A stretch of 46,483 nt of DNA from Silicimonas sp. (GCA_022824525.1 JAJDZT010000127.1:1-46483), one strand, 5' to 3'. Shown: positions 18,026 to 29,683, numbered from the stretch's first letter. Numbers and translations: made by a program. Notes: generated from the sequence alone by a model not told the origin.

Positions 18026-18118
18026 TCAGAACGAATCCTTGCGGCGCCGAATTTCGGCGAAAACCGCTGCATCGCTCGCGTCAGGCATATTTAGGGACGA
18101 TTTAACCTCTGCAACCCC
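18026..18118 (-). pseudogene. gloB: displaced C-terminal part of gloB
   Basis: In a different frame from the gloB start, this stretch encodes [16 protein letters not shown] and then VFAEIRRRKDSF followed by a stop. That matches the usual GloB C-terminus. Joining it to the main frame needs one added base near the run of four G (C on the plus strand, 18115-18118) and gives a protein of about 251 residues, the normal family length. Confidence 0.7.
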
Positions 18119-18780
18119 GCGCGGAGGAATGGATTGGTGGCAAGTTCCTCCGAAAGCTGGGAGGGAACGGTGGCCTCGCCCTTTGCGCGGGCTTCCTTTA
18201 TCTCGGTCATACGCTTTTGAAGGGCCGGGTTTTCCGGTTCGATCGTCAGAGCAAAGCGGCCATTGGCTTCCGTGTATTCGTGACCGGAGAAAATGAGCGT
18301 TTCGGGGGGAAGCGCGGCGAGTTTCGAAAGACTTGCCCACATCTGGTCGAACGTACCTTCAAAAACGCGGCCGCACCCAAGCGCCATGAGGCTGTCGGCG
18401 GTGAAGGCGGCTGACTCGTCGGGAATATAGTACGCGATATGCCCGATCGTATGGCCGGACACGTCGAAGACGCGGACCTCGCTTCCGGCGAATTCGAAGC
18501 TGTCACCATCCTCGTGGGCGACATCCAATTCCGGCAATCTATGAGCGTCCGCCTTGGCACCGCGGACGACGGTGCCGGAGCGCAGTTCTTCAACGGCGCC
18601 GATATGATCGTCGTGGTGATGGGTGATCCAAATCTCGTCCAGCGACCATCCATGGGCATCAAGATAATCCTGAATGGGCTTTGCCTCGGGCGCGTCTATC
18701 AAAGCGGTCTTTCCGTTGCCGTGAACGAGATAGGCGTAATTGTCGGACAGGCAGGGGATGATTGCGAATTTGAAAGACAT
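18091..18780 (-). CDS. gloB: hydroxyacylglutathione hydrolase (glyoxalase II), C-terminally frameshifted
   Basis: A metallo-beta-lactamase-fold enzyme that hydrolyses S-lactoylglutathione to lactate and glutathione. The dinuclear metal motif THHHDDHIG is present, followed by [15 protein letters not shown] and the FSGHEY motif. As read here it stops after 229 residues at [14 protein letters not shown]; the expected ending continues in the other frame (18026-18118). The catalytic domain is complete; the lost part contributes to the C-terminal helical domain that binds glutathione. ATG 18780 has GAGGAGG upstream. The gene is divergent from a methyltransferase. Confidence 0.88.
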   Translation of the reverse strand: MSFKFAIIPCLSDNYAYLVHGNGKTALIDAPEAKPIQDYLDAHGWSLDEIWITHHHDDHIGAVEELRSGTVVRGAKADAHRLPELDVAHEDGDSFEFAGSEVRVFDVSGHTIGHIAYYIPDESAAFTADSLMALGCGRVFEGTFDQMWASLSKLAALPPETLIFSGHEYTEANGRFALTIEPENPALQKRMTEIKEARAKGEATVPSQLSEELATNPFLRAGLQRLNRP

Positions 18781-18842
18781 GGATCTCTTGCCTCCTCGGG
18801 GTATGCTCCTTGCAAACATCGGCTAAAGAGGCGACGGCCGCA

Positions 18843-19589
18843 ATGCACCTCGACGTGCTCGACCTTAGAACCTTTTATTATCGGACGCGGCTGGGTCGGA
18901 CCGCGCAGAAGGCTATTCGCGAACAGATGTTGGAACTGTGGCCCGACGCGAAAGGGATGTCGGTCGCAGGTTTCGGCTTTGCGGCACCGCTTCTGAGGCC
19001 GTACCTGCAGGAGGCACGCCGTGTGATTGCCCTGATGCCGGGCCAGCAAGGTGTCATGCATTGGCCGGCGGGTATGCCAAACGTCTCCGTTCTGTGCCCG
19101 GAGACTTTCTGGCCGCTGGAGAATGACAGTCTGGACCGGCTCATCGTCATGCACGGGCTTGAAACCAGCGAAGATCCGATCGCGCTTCTGGATGAATGCT
19201 ACCGGGTTCTGGCACCGGAGGGACATGGTTTGTTCATAGTGCCCAACCGGGCAGGGCTCTGGGCGCGGAGAGACGAAACACCCTTCGGATTTGGCCGACC
19301 TTATACGCTTGGCCAGTTGGAAGCGAAGCTGGCCGCCATCGGATTGAAACCGCGCCGGCATGTGGCAGCGCTTTTCCACCCGCCCACCGACAAACCTTTT
19401 TGGCTCAAGACCAGCGGCTTCTGGGAACGACTGGGCGGCCGCGTATCCAACCGTTTCGCAGGCGGCGTTCTGATCGTCGAAGTCTCCAAGCAGGTGCCCG
19501 CGCCACCGCGCACCGGGTTGCCGGAGGCCATCCGGAGACCTTTGCGCGTTCTCGACGGCATTGCTGTTCCCGATCCAAAGCCGGTTTGA
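18843..19589 (+). CDS. SAM-dependent methyltransferase (class I)
   Basis: A 248-residue protein of the methyltransferase type-11 kind. The expected SAM-binding glycine loop is degenerate ([16 protein letters not shown]), the [10 protein letters not shown] segment lies where motif IV or the post-motif acidic residue sits, and [21 protein letters not shown] is a typical post-motif III strand. The substrate is unknown. ATG 18843 is preferred over the earlier in-frame ATG at 18810, which overlaps the likely gloB promoter region. The divergent position next to gloB is common in related genomes, but no functional link is proven. Confidence 0.8.
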   Translation: MHLDVLDLRTFYYRTRLGRTAQKAIREQMLELWPDAKGMSVAGFGFAAPLLRPYLQEARRVIALMPGQQGVMHWPAGMPNVSVLCPETFWPLENDSLDRLIVMHGLETSEDPIALLDECYRVLAPEGHGLFIVPNRAGLWARRDETPFGFGRPYTLGQLEAKLAAIGLKPRRHVAALFHPPTDKPFWLKTSGFWERLGGRVSNRFAGGVLIVEVSKQVPAPPRTGLPEAIRRPLRVLDGIAVPDPKPV

Positions 19590-19592
19590 GCG

Positions 19593-20336
19593 GTGAGTGA
19601 TGCCTCGACTGAGCCATGGCTGAATGGCCTTTTCGTGAAAGCTGATCGCGAGGAGGTGGTCACACTCTTTCGTGGGCTGGCGGCGGACACGGACGAAGAC
19701 TGGTATGAAGTGTCCGGCAAGGCGGCGCGCATTGACCTGAGATTTGGACCGGAGGCCGGATACCGCGACATGGAGCCTCGACTTGTCGAGGTTACCAACC
19801 AGACATGGGAGATTTCGGGCTATTGCAGGGTTTCGACGGTCGCCTGCAACCCGTCATGGGTTTTCGTCGAGCATGCAGGTCCGATCGAAGCCTTCCAGGA
19901 CCTGATCGAGGACTGGACACAATCCGAGAAGAGCATTGCTGTCTGGTCGGTTGATTGGTTCTGGGAGCCACGTGGCGCGCTGATCGATGTTGATGAGGGC
20001 TATTCGATCCGGGAGGGCTTTTCCTATCACTCCGGTGGTGACTGCAGATGGGTGGAGTATGTCGAGAACATCCATGACGGTCGCAGCTTCACCGCGCAGG
20101 GCACACCCCAGGCCTTTGAGGATTTGTCTTGGTATGAAGCGCGCCCCAAACGCGACCGGATCAGTCGGGCCATCTTGTTCGATATCCTCGGCAAGCTTGG
20201 CATTGACGGTATCTCTGTCTTCGAGCGGCGGGAACTGGACGCGCCGCTATTCTATACGTCGCGTATCAAAGGCAAGCCCTGCTCAGAATTTGTGGAAGAG
20301 CGGAAGCGCGTGAGCCGGTTCTGGGAATCTTCATGA
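19593..20336 (+). CDS. hypothetical protein, 247 residues
   Basis: An acidic soluble protein rich in Trp and Tyr, with no signal peptide, membrane segment or recognised catalytic motif. Repeated aromatic patterns such as VDWFWEPRG and YHSGGDCRWVEYVE suggest a beta-rich fold. It begins with GTG only three bases after the methyltransferase stop, so it is very likely co-transcribed with it. I cannot assign a function. Confidence 0.7.
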   Translation: MSDASTEPWLNGLFVKADREEVVTLFRGLAADTDEDWYEVSGKAARIDLRFGPEAGYRDMEPRLVEVTNQTWEISGYCRVSTVACNPSWVFVEHAGPIEAFQDLIEDWTQSEKSIAVWSVDWFWEPRGALIDVDEGYSIREGFSYHSGGDCRWVEYVENIHDGRSFTAQGTPQAFEDLSWYEARPKRDRISRAILFDILGKLGIDGISVFERRELDAPLFYTSRIKGKPCSEFVEERKRVSRFWESS

Positions 20337-20378
20337 ACATTTGCTGTACGTTGCCCGCTTTGTTGCTTTTGCGTGCAG

Positions 20379-20409
20379 GGTCCCGGGCCAGTTGGTGCGT
20401 CGCGGGACC
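20379..20409. other. hairpin in the 338-bp gap before atpH
   Basis: GGTCCCG and CGGGACC form perfect 7-bp arms around a 17-base loop shortly after the hypothetical gene ends. It has no T-run and may only weakly terminate transcription. The rest of the gap (20337-20674) contains no gene that I can support; it probably holds the atp promoter and leader. Confidence 0.35.
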
Positions 20410-20538
20410 ATTGTTATCGCTCCCAATGAGAGGAATCGGGGTGGTCAAAGTGCCTCAGTTTTGTGCATTCGGTCGCACCCTGACTTAAGTCATTGAAAAC
20501 ACTGAATCTGACACTCCCAATTGCTGGCCGCTTGAGTG

Positions 20539-20567
20539 TTGCGAGCCGATAGGTCCTCTGCTACACG
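20539..20567 (+). promoter_or_regulatory. candidate promoter of the atpHAGDC operon
   Basis: TTGCGA (20539-20544) is followed after 17 bp by TACACG (20562-20567), 107 bases before the atpH start. The -10 match is weak, so this is a visual proposal only. Confidence 0.3.
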
Positions 20568-20674
20568 ACCGCTGATTTGTTCGCCGGGCGGTTCCGCACG
20601 GTTGTGACAAGGCGCCAGGCAAGCCTGCCTAGCCTCAAACACGAAGAACACGAACGACGTGGGAAAGGGGACAC

Positions 20675-21235
20675 GTGTCAGAATCAGCGTCTATTTCCTC
20701 TGGCATCGCCGCCCGTTATGCCACCGCTCTTTTCGAGCTGGCCAAGGAAGCGGGTGAACTTGCCGGTCTGGAACAGGATGTCGATGCGCTTGACGGCGCA
20801 ATCAACTCCAGTGCCGATTTCCGCGACCTGATCCATTCGCCGGTCTATTCCCGCGATGCTCAGGGCAACGCGGTAGCCGCCGTGGCGGAGAAGATGGGCC
20901 TCTCGGGCATCGTGGCGAACACGCTGAAGCTTATGGCTTCGAAGCGTCGCCTGTTTGTCCTGCCGCAACTTGTCGCTGCACTTCGCGATCAGATTGCGGA
21001 TGAGAAGGGCGAAGTGACCGCGGATGTCCGCGCCGCGACCGCGCTTTCCGCCGATCAGGAGAAAAATCTTGCTGCGACGCTGAAAAGCTCCGTTGGCAAG
21101 GACGTCAAGATGAACATCACCGTCGATGAAAGCCTCATCGGCGGTTTAATCGTTAAAGTGGGCTCGAAGATGATCGACACGTCGATCCGCTCCAAGCTCA
21201 TGAGCCTGCAGAATACCATGAAAGAGGTCGGATAA
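20675..21235 (+). CDS. atpH: ATP synthase F1 subunit delta
   Basis: A 186-residue protein of the OSCP/delta family that joins the F1 head to the peripheral stalk. The opening helix [11 protein letters not shown] and the C-terminal [23 protein letters not shown] motif are diagnostic. The start is GTG with GAAAGGGG about 6 bases upstream. It is the first gene of the F1 operon; atpA begins immediately after its stop. F0 genes are not in the window, as usual for this group, where they form a separate operon. Confidence 0.96.
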   Translation: MSESASISSGIAARYATALFELAKEAGELAGLEQDVDALDGAINSSADFRDLIHSPVYSRDAQGNAVAAVAEKMGLSGIVANTLKLMASKRRLFVLPQLVAALRDQIADEKGEVTADVRAATALSADQEKNLAATLKSSVGKDVKMNITVDESLIGGLIVKVGSKMIDTSIRSKLMSLQNTMKEVG

Positions 21236-22774
21236 ATGGCGATCCAAGCAGCAGAGATTTCTGCGATCCTGAAGGACCAGATCAAGAATTTCGGACAGGA
21301 AGCCGAAGTGGCCGAAGTTGGCCGCGTGCTTTCCGTCGGTGACGGTATTGCCCGTGTCTATGGCCTCGATAGCGTTCAGGCCGGTGAGATGGTCGAATTC
21401 CCCGGCGGCATCATGGGCATGGCCCTGAACCTCGAAAGCGACAACGTCGGTATCGTTATCTTCGGGTCCGACCGTGACATTAAGGAAGGCGACACCGTCA
21501 AGCGCACCAACTCGATCGTGGACGTGCCTGCTGGTGACGCACTTCTGGGTCGCGTTGTCGACGGCCTCGGCAATCCGGTTGACGGCAAAGGCCCGATCGA
21601 AGCTGCCGAGCGTCGCGTGGCCGACGTCAAGGCGCCTGGCATCATCCCGCGTAAATCGGTGCATGAGCCGATGGCGACCGGCCTCAAAGCCGTTGACGCC
21701 ATGATCCCGATTGGCCGTGGCCAGCGCGAACTGATCATTGGTGACCGTCAGACCGGTAAGACCGCCGTGGCGCTCGACGCCATCCTGAACCAGAAGTCGT
21801 ACAACGACGCAGCAGGCGATGACGAAAGCAAGAAGCTCTACTGCATCTACGTTGCTGTTGGTCAGAAGCGTTCGACCGTTGCGCAGCTGGTGAAGAAGCT
21901 CGAAGAGTCCGGCGCCATCGAATACACGACCGTGGTTGCGGCTACCGCCTCCGACCCGGCGCCGATGCAGTTTCTGGCCCCTTACGCGGCGACGGCCATG
22001 GCCGAGTACTTCCGCGACAACGGCCGCCATGCGCTGATCATCTATGATGACCTTTCCAAGCAGGCTGTGGCCTATCGCCAGATGTCCCTGCTGCTCCGCC
22101 GTCCGCCCGGACGTGAAGCTTACCCGGGTGACGTTTTCTACCTTCACTCCCGCCTGCTGGAGCGTTCGGCCAAGCTGAACGAAGACAACGGCGCTGGTTC
22201 GCTGACGGCCCTGCCGATCATCGAAACACAAGGTGGCGACGTTTCGGCGTTTATTCCGACCAACGTGATCTCGATCACCGACGGTCAGATCTTCCTTGAA
22301 ACCGACCTCTTCTATCAGGGCATTCGTCCTGCGGTGAACACCGGTCTCTCGGTCTCGCGGGTTGGTTCGTCGGCGCAGACCTCGGCCATGTCCTCGGTCG
22401 CGGGTCCGGTGAAACTGTCGCTCGCCCAGTATCGCGAGATGGCGGCATTCGCCCAGTTCGGTTCTGACCTTGATGCTTCCACCCAGCAGCTGCTGAACCG
22501 TGGTGCGCGTCTGACCGAGTTGATGAAGCAGCCGCAGTATTCGCCACTCACCAACGCGGAAATCGTTGTGGTCATCTTTGCAGGCACCAACGGCTATCTC
22601 GACAAGCTTGACCTGAACCAGGTTGCACGCTTCGAGAAAGAGCTTCTGGCACACATGCACGCGAAGCACGCCGACGTGATGGAGTGGATCACCAACGAAG
22701 ACCCCAAGATCAAGGGCGATGCAGCCGACAAGCTGAAAGCCGCGATCGACGGTTTCGCTGCGGATTTCGCCTGA
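21236..22774 (+). CDS. atpA: ATP synthase F1 subunit alpha
   Basis: A 512-residue subunit carrying the non-catalytic nucleotide sites. The P-loop GDRQTGKT is intact, the [13 protein letters not shown]-terminal barrel segment is present, and [17 protein letters not shown] is the F1 signature. The stop codon is followed by a 31-bp gap and then atpG. Long open frames on the opposite strand are a by-product of codon bias. Confidence 0.98.
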   Translation: MAIQAAEISAILKDQIKNFGQEAEVAEVGRVLSVGDGIARVYGLDSVQAGEMVEFPGGIMGMALNLESDNVGIVIFGSDRDIKEGDTVKRTNSIVDVPAGDALLGRVVDGLGNPVDGKGPIEAAERRVADVKAPGIIPRKSVHEPMATGLKAVDAMIPIGRGQRELIIGDRQTGKTAVALDAILNQKSYNDAAGDDESKKLYCIYVAVGQKRSTVAQLVKKLEESGAIEYTTVVAATASDPAPMQFLAPYAATAMAEYFRDNGRHALIIYDDLSKQAVAYRQMSLLLRRPPGREAYPGDVFYLHSRLLERSAKLNEDNGAGSLTALPIIETQGGDVSAFIPTNVISITDGQIFLETDLFYQGIRPAVNTGLSVSRVGSSAQTSAMSSVAGPVKLSLAQYREMAAFAQFGSDLDASTQQLLNRGARLTELMKQPQYSPLTNAEIVVVIFAGTNGYLDKLDLNQVARFEKELLAHMHAKHADVMEWITNEDPKIKGDAADKLKAAIDGFAADFA

Positions 22775-22805
22775 GATTAAGCTGACACCCGAAAGGATAG
22801 GGTAG

Positions 22806-23675
22806 ATGCCCAACCTCAAGGATCTGAAAACAAGGATCGACTCGGTCAAATCGACCCGGAAGATCACCCAGGCGATGCAAATGGTCGCCGCTGCCAAACT
22901 CCGCCGCGCGGAAGAGGCAGCGGGTGCCGCGCGCCCCTATGCCGAGCAGTTCAACGCCGTGATGGCAGGGCTGGCCGGTTCGGTGGGCGAAGGCGGACCG
23001 AAGCTTCTGGCGGGCACCGGTTCCGATCAGACCCACCTTCTGGTGGTCATGACCTCGGAACGTGGCCTGTGCGGCGGCTTCAACACAAACATCGTCAAGC
23101 TCGCCAAAGCCAAGGCTGAGGAGCTGAAAGAAGCCGGCAAGACCGTCAAGTTCCTGACGGTCGGCAAGAAAGGCCGGGAACAGCTGCGCCGCGAGTATGC
23201 CGACGACATACTCGGTCATGTCGACCTCTCCGAAGTGAAGAACATCGGCTACACCAACGCGCAAGACGTGGCGAGCGATGTGCTGGCGCGGTTCGACGGC
23301 GGCGAGTTTGATGTCGCGACGATCTTTTATTCGAAGTTCGAAAGCGTCATCAGCCAAGTGCCGACAGCGACGCAGATCATCCCAGCAAGCTTCGAAGAAA
23401 GCGAAGGCGATGCCGCTTCGACCGTGTTCGACTATGAACCGGGCGAGGAAGAAATCCTGCGGGAACTTCTGCCTCGCGGTGTGGCAACGCAAATCTTCTC
23501 GGCGCTTCTTGAAAATGGCGCGTCCGAGCAGGGCGCCCGAATGAGCGCCATGGACAACGCGACCCGCAATGCGGGCGAGATGATCGAGAAACTGACAATC
23601 CAGTTCAACCGGACCCGTCAGGCAGTCATCACCAACGAACTTATCGAAATCATTTCGGGCGCTGAGGCGCTCTAA
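22806..23675 (+). CDS. atpG: ATP synthase F1 subunit gamma
   Basis: A 289-residue central rotor subunit. The N-terminal helix [20 protein letters not shown] and the C-terminal helix with [17 protein letters not shown], which together form the rotating coiled coil, are both complete. [10 protein letters not shown] marks the middle domain. It is preceded by GAAAGGA and followed after 18 bp by atpD. Confidence 0.98.
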   Translation: MPNLKDLKTRIDSVKSTRKITQAMQMVAAAKLRRAEEAAGAARPYAEQFNAVMAGLAGSVGEGGPKLLAGTGSDQTHLLVVMTSERGLCGGFNTNIVKLAKAKAEELKEAGKTVKFLTVGKKGREQLRREYADDILGHVDLSEVKNIGYTNAQDVASDVLARFDGGEFDVATIFYSKFESVISQVPTATQIIPASFEESEGDAASTVFDYEPGEEEILRELLPRGVATQIFSALLENGASEQGARMSAMDNATRNAGEMIEKLTIQFNRTRQAVITNELIEIISGAEAL

Positions 23676-25118
<1,443 letters not shown>

Positions 25119-25127
25119 GGAGGCCTC

Positions 25128-25523
25128 ATGGCTGACACGATGCAATTCGATCTGGTCTCGCCCGAGCGCAAACTAGCGTCTGGGCAGGCCGTGTCGGTGT
25201 TGATCCCCGGCGCCGATGGCGATCTGACGGCAATGCCGGACCATGCGCCGGTCGTCGCGACCTTGCGTCCCGGCATCCTTGTTGTCGAGATGGAAGGCGA
25301 AACGCAGGAATTCGCAGTGACCGGCGGCTTTGCCCAGGTGACGGCGGAAGGTGCGACGATCCTTGCGGATGAAGCCCTTCCTAAGGCTGAAGTCTCGACA
25401 GAGATGCTTCAGGAGCGGATTGCAGAAGCCGAAGCTGCGCGCGACGCTGCTGAAGGGGCTTTGCACGACGATGCCTCCAAGCGGGCCGCCGACCTTGCGG
25501 CTCTGTTGGATGCCATGGTTTGA
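25128..25523 (+). CDS. atpC: ATP synthase F1 subunit epsilon
   Basis: A 131-residue subunit: an N-terminal beta sandwich (about 1-85; FDLVSPERKLASG and PDHAPVVATLRPG) and a C-terminal helical hairpin (about 88-131) rich in Ala and Glu. The helical part is somewhat divergent, as is usual in this group, where the zeta protein often takes over inhibition. AAGGAGG precedes the ATG. A terminator follows 20 bp after the stop. Confidence 0.96.
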   Translation: MADTMQFDLVSPERKLASGQAVSVLIPGADGDLTAMPDHAPVVATLRPGILVVEMEGETQEFAVTGGFAQVTAEGATILADEALPKAEVSTEMLQERIAEAEAARDAAEGALHDDASKRAADLAALLDAMV

Positions 25524-25542
25524 TCCACTTGTTTATCCACAG

Positions 25543-25570
25543 GAAAGGCTCCGTTTCCGGGGCCTTTTTT
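25543..25570 (+). terminator. intrinsic terminator of the F1 operon
   Basis: AGGCTCCG and CGGGGCCT pair with one G-U around a short TTTC loop, followed by six T. Confidence 0.88.
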
Positions 25571-25652
25571 GTTGGCTGACGGGCTAACTGCCCAAAATCC
25601 GCCACAAATTGCCCCCAGCTTCATCCCGATCAATTTTGACGGGTTTGCTGCC

Positions 25653-26384
25653 ATGAACCGCTTCAAAACTTATGGATTGGGTGCACTTTGCGGCGTCGGG
25701 GTACTGGCCACGCTCGATTCTGCCCTCGGTCTTGGCGGCGGAGCACTTCTGGCTGATATCTGCCGGACCTTCCTTGAAGATGAGCCTGTCGGTGGCGAAG
25801 GCATGGGCGGTATGGCAGGCATGTCGATGGAGGTGAAACCGGTACCTCTCATTGCACTCAGCCTTGCAGCGACCACGGCGGCAATCTGGGCGCTGGCCCA
25901 GGATCATCAAAAGGTCGTCACGGGGCGCTCGGAGCCTGACGACGAGGAGCGTTCGGCTATCCTTTCTGCAATGCTGATCGTCGCAACGGCGCAGGGCCGC
26001 ACGACGCGGGACGAAATGGCGGATGTTTTCCGGATTGTCACCAGCCATGACCTTGAAGACGATCTTCTTGAGGCGGCCTACACAAGATTTCACGACATGC
26101 AGGCCGACCCGGCACTGTCTTACCGTATGCCGGAGGTTCGAACGACAATTGGGCGTCGTCGCGTGCTTGCTGCGGCATTGATTGTTGGCTGCGTCGCGCG
26201 CCAGTCGACCGAACACATGTCAGGCCTGATCGCGCAATTGGCGGCCGACATCGGCGCGACTTCGGAAGACATCACCGCTGCGCGCGATTCATTGGCAGAG
26301 TGGCAGAGCGACCATACACCAGTGCGGGGTGTCTCCCCGGTGTCTGTTCTGCGCCATCGAAGCTTGCAGCTTAGCCCGGCCTAA
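25653..26384 (+). CDS. membrane protein with Met-rich loop and TerB-like helical domain
   Basis: A 243-residue protein of unknown function. Two hydrophobic segments (about 7-38 and 63-82) flank a loop GGEGMGGMAGMSME with Met51, 54, 57 and 59. The remaining part (about 98-225) is all-helical with two similar halves, ILSAMLIVATAQGRTTRDEM and RRVLAAALIVGCVARQSTEH, reminiscent of TerB-like domains; this similarity is by eye only. ATG 25653 gives the shortest sensible start; the frame is open back to 25569, into the atpC terminator. It ends 6 bp from the convergent copper chaperone sco, whose ligand metal could also suit the Met-rich loop. Confidence 0.65.
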   Translation: MNRFKTYGLGALCGVGVLATLDSALGLGGGALLADICRTFLEDEPVGGEGMGGMAGMSMEVKPVPLIALSLAATTAAIWALAQDHQKVVTGRSEPDDEERSAILSAMLIVATAQGRTTRDEMADVFRIVTSHDLEDDLLEAAYTRFHDMQADPALSYRMPEVRTTIGRRRVLAAALIVGCVARQSTEHMSGLIAQLAADIGATSEDITAARDSLAEWQSDHTPVRGVSPVSVLRHRSLQLSPA

Positions 26385-26390
26385 CCCGCG

Positions 26391-26978
26391 TCAGACGCCA
26401 AGCGCCGCTTTCAATTTCGCAGTCGCCGAAGGCAGGTCTTCCTGATACCGGATGCGGTCCGAATACCTGCCATCCTCGTCGAACAGCAGGACCGAGGCCG
26501 AATGATCCATCGTGTAATCACCGCCTTCGAGAGGCACTTTGGCCGCATAAATGCGGAATGATTCCAGAGCCTTGTCCAGTTCTTCCTGGCTGCCTGTCAC
26601 GCCTTCGACACCTTCGACCCACCCGACATACTCGCCAAGGATTTCGGAGGTGTCGCGGGCCGGATCAACGGTCACGAAATAGATGTTCATGTCCTTTGCC
26701 GCCGGCAATTCTTCCTGCCATGTCAGGATGTCGCCCAGCGTTGTCGGGCAGACATCCGGGCAATGCGTGAAGCCGAAGAACACGGCAGTCGGCCCTTCCC
26801 GCAAGTTCGCTTCCGTGAAGGTCGCCCCGGATGTCGTTTCCAATGCGTAGTCGCCCTGTCCAAGCGTATCAAGAACACTGGCGTTCATGCGGGGCGAAAT
26901 GATTCCCACCCACGCAAGCGCCGCGACATTGACTGCAACAAGGCCCCAAAGAAAGAGGCGTAGTTTCCTGGTTGTCAT
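26391..26978 (-). CDS. SCO1/SenC copper chaperone
   Basis: A 195-residue thioredoxin-fold protein with an N-terminal membrane anchor (about 6-28). The copper-binding CPDVC motif and the distal His in DHSAS are present, with the strand GPTAVFFGFTHC typical of the family. SCO delivers copper to the CuA site of cytochrome oxidase or reduces its cysteines. It lies 31 bp downstream of the pcuC gene on the same strand, so one operon is likely. Confidence 0.93.
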   Translation of the reverse strand: MTTRKLRLFLWGLVAVNVAALAWVGIISPRMNASVLDTLGQGDYALETTSGATFTEANLREGPTAVFFGFTHCPDVCPTTLGDILTWQEELPAAKDMNIYFVTVDPARDTSEILGEYVGWVEGVEGVTGSQEELDKALESFRIYAAKVPLEGGDYTMDHSASVLLFDEDGRYSDRIRYQEDLPSATAKLKAALGV

Positions 26979-27009
26979 CTAACGCTCCCGATCGCTGGAG
27001 GCCCTGATA

Positions 27010-27552
27010 TCAGGACCCGTGGCCTGAGTGATCCATGGCTTTTGCAGACTTGCCCTGAATGCTGAAGGGAAGGGTTACAGAGCCCGCGTTCTGGAATTCC
27101 AGGGTCGCTTCGACCATCTCGCCTTCCACCAGAGGTTCCTGCAATTTCATGAACATCAGGTGATATCCACCGGGTTTCAACTCCACAGTTTCGCCTGCCG
27201 GGATCACAAGTCCGTCAGCGAGTGGGCGCATCTTCATCGTGTCGCCCTCCATCGCCATCTCATGGACCTCGCCACGTTCGGCAACAGGTGTGGAGACCGA
27301 GATCAGCACATCGTCGTCCTCACCCATATTGGTGATGGTCAGAAAGGCCCCGGCGACGGGCTGGTTCGGCAGTGTGGCGCGGGCAAACGGTGCTTTCAGC
27401 ATCAGGTCGCCCGCCTGATGCTCCACCATGTCCATCTTGTCCATGCTGTGCCCGGCCTGTTCGCCGTGCTTCATATCTCCAGCGATGGCGAAGCCGTTCA
27501 GTGTGACACATGCGATGGCCGTAGCCGCGAGGGTGGTTCTAAGCGCAAACAT
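27010..27552 (-). CDS. periplasmic copper chaperone PCu(A)C
   Basis: A 180-residue exported protein. The signal peptide is cleaved near residue 24. An extra Met/His-rich start (MKHGEQAGHSMDKMDM) precedes the core domain, which holds the copper motif HEM-x-M and MxM followed by HLMFM. The tail MDHSGHGS is another possible copper ligand site. PCu(A)C passes Cu(I) to SCO or to CuA. The upstream hemE gene is on the same strand with an 84-bp gap, so a separate promoter may exist. Confidence 0.92.
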   Translation of the reverse strand: MFALRTTLAATAIACVTLNGFAIAGDMKHGEQAGHSMDKMDMVEHQAGDLMLKAPFARATLPNQPVAGAFLTITNMGEDDDVLISVSTPVAERGEVHEMAMEGDTMKMRPLADGLVIPAGETVELKPGGYHLMFMKLQEPLVEGEMVEATLEFQNAGSVTLPFSIQGKSAKAMDHSGHGS

Positions 27553-27636
27553 CGTTGCTCTCTCCCGAGACGATTCGAATTTGCGTCAGAATATGCCAGC
27601 AAATGGGGCGACTTTGTGTCGGTCGAACTGTCGCGG

Positions 27637-28668
27637 TTAGCCGTTTCGAACAGTGTCGATCATCAACTGAACATTCGCCGGATCGGCGTCCGGTGTGATG
27701 CCGTGCCCAAGGTTGAAGATGTGCGGGCCGCCGGAAAACGCCTTTACGATCCGGCGCGTTTCAGACATAAGTGCGTCCCCTCCAGTGACCATGTGAGATG
27801 AGGCAAGGTTTCCTTGAACGCATCCGTCCACCTGCACATGCTCGGCGGCCCAGGCCGCATCGACCGAGTTATCCAGCGCAACGCAATCCGCCCCGGTTGC
27901 ACGTCCGAAACCGATGTAGCGATCGCCACCCTCGCGTGGGAAGGCGATGACAGGAATATGCGGATACTTGGCCTTGAGAGCGGAGATGATCCGCTTGGCG
28001 GGAGCCAGCGCGTAATCGTCGAAATCCTGACCTTTCAACGACCCGGCCCAGCTGTCGAAGAGCTTTACCACTTCGGCGCCGGCATCGATCTGAGCCGACA
28101 GATAGGCGATGGTCGCTTCTGAAAGGCGATCGATGATGGCATCGAAGAGTTCACGGTTCTCCGATTTCAAGGCATGCGCGGGCCCTTGGTCTGGCGTGCC
28201 CTTGCCCGCGATCATATAGGTCGCAACCGTCCACGGTGCCCCGGCAAAGCCGATCAGCGTAGTTTCCTTCGGCAGCTCCCGGGACAGGATGCGGACGGTT
28301 TCATAAACTGGCGCAAGGTGGTCGTGCACGTCGTCGCCATCCTTGAGTTTCGCAAAGTCATCTGCCGTCTCGATCGTGGAAAGCCGCGGACCTTCACCGG
28401 TGACGAACCAGAGATCGTTGCCAAGCGCATCGGGGATCAACAGGATGTCGGCAAACAGAATAGCGGCGTCGAAGCCGTAGCGACGGATCGGCTGCAAGGT
28501 GACTTCAGCGGCAAGCTCGGAATTGTAACACAGGCTCAGGAAGTCCCCGGCCTGTTCCCGGGTGGCCCGGTACTCCGGCAAATAGCGGCCTGCCTGTCGC
28601 ATCATCCAAATCGGAGGCACGTCGAGCGTTTCGCCTGCCAGCGCGCGGAGCAATAGTTTGTCTGCCAT
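27637..28668 (-). CDS. hemE: uroporphyrinogen decarboxylase
   Basis: A 343-residue cytosolic enzyme that converts uroporphyrinogen III to coproporphyrinogen III in heme synthesis. The N-terminal [16 protein letters not shown] signature and the GFAGAPWT segment are intact. The divergent neighbour hemC works three steps earlier in the order of the pathway. A perfect TTGACA on the minus strand (28718-28723) is a likely -35 for hemE, although its -10 is unclear. Length is typical. Confidence 0.97.
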   Translation of the reverse strand: MADKLLLRALAGETLDVPPIWMMRQAGRYLPEYRATREQAGDFLSLCYNSELAAEVTLQPIRRYGFDAAILFADILLIPDALGNDLWFVTGEGPRLSTIETADDFAKLKDGDDVHDHLAPVYETVRILSRELPKETTLIGFAGAPWTVATYMIAGKGTPDQGPAHALKSENRELFDAIIDRLSEATIAYLSAQIDAGAEVVKLFDSWAGSLKGQDFDDYALAPAKRIISALKAKYPHIPVIAFPREGGDRYIGFGRATGADCVALDNSVDAAWAAEHVQVDGCVQGNLASSHMVTGGDALMSETRRIVKAFSGGPHIFNLGHGITPDADPANVQLMIDTVRNG

Positions 28669-28735
28669 GAAGTTCCTTCCTCACCGTCAAAACTGTCGTC
28701 CCAAGTAGACACTGCTTTGTCAACCGCGTAGAGCT

Positions 28736-29683
28736 ATGGGTATGACGACGCTTCCTAATTCCGCTTCACCTTTTCGCATTGGCACGCGAGGATCTCCGCT
28801 TGCACTTGCACAGGCACACGAGACCCGACATCGGTTGTCGAAAGCCTTTGACCTTGAAGAAACAGCCTTCGAAATCGTCGTCATCAAGACGACCGGGGAC
28901 AAGGTTCTTGATCGCCCGTTGGGAGAGATTGGAGGCAAGGGCCTGTTCACCAGGGAAATCGAGGACGCGCTTCTGGACGGTAGCATCGATATCGCGGTGC
29001 ATTCCATGAAGGATATGCCGGTGGCACAACCCGGTGGCTTGGTGATCGATTGCTGTCTTCCACGAGAAGACGTGCGCGACGCATTTCTGACACTCGGTGG
29101 AAAAGGCCTGTCGGATTTGCCGGAAGGAACGGTTGTCGGCACGTCGAGCCTGAGACGCAAGTCACAGCTTCTGCACAAACGTCCCGATCTCCAGATCGTC
29201 GAATTTCGCGGCAATGTTCAGACACGTCTGAAAAAGCTGGAGGACGGTGTTGCGACGGGAACGTTTCTTGCGATGGCCGGGTTAAGGCGATTGGGTTTGA
29301 CCGACTTGCCGGCCATCCCGGTGCCCGTGGACGAGATGCTGCCTGCCGTGGCGCAAGGCGCCATAGGAATTGAACGCAGGGCCGATGATCACCGCGCTGC
29401 CGAAATGCTGGAAGCCATCTCGGACGAGACTACGGTGTCGCGGCTGGCAGCTGAACGTGCGTTCCTCGAAGCGCTTGACGGTTCCTGCCAAACACCCATT
29501 GCCGGGCTTGCAGATATCGATGGTTCGTCTCTGAAGCTCAGAGGTGAAATCCTGCGGACAGATGGATCAGAAGCAGTCGATGGTGGTGGGAGTGGCGCGG
29601 TCGAAGACGGCCCGGAAATGGGACGCGCTTTGGCGGCTGAGCTTCTGTCAAGAGCAGGCCCGGGCTTCCTCGCACATCACTGA
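28736..29683 (+). CDS. hemC: hydroxymethylbilane synthase (porphobilinogen deaminase)
   Basis: A 315-residue enzyme that assembles four porphobilinogen units on a dipyrromethane cofactor. IGTRGSPLALAQA opens the protein, with the conserved Arg residues of GTSSLRRKSQL and the GTFLAMAGLRRLG motif. The cofactor-bearing cysteine is in LDGSCQTPIAG. ATG 28742 is an alternative start two codons later. The gene shares a 67-bp divergent gap with hemE. Confidence 0.96.
   Translation: MGMTTLPNSASPFRIGTRGSPLALAQAHETRHRLSKAFDLEETAFEIVVIKTTGDKVLDRPLGEIGGKGLFTREIEDALLDGSIDIAVHSMKDMPVAQPGGLVIDCCLPREDVRDAFLTLGGKGLSDLPEGTVVGTSSLRRKSQLLHKRPDLQIVEFRGNVQTRLKKLEDGVATGTFLAMAGLRRLGLTDLPAIPVPVDEMLPAVAQGAIGIERRADDHRAAEMLEAISDETTVSRLAAERAFLEALDGSCQTPIAGLADIDGSSLKLRGEILRTDGSEAVDGGGSGAVEDGPEMGRALAAELLSRAGPGFLAHH

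Noticed and set aside
21146..22897. Long minus-strand open frame across atpA
   Set aside because: It is antisense to atpA, with the same low-complexity character and no start context.
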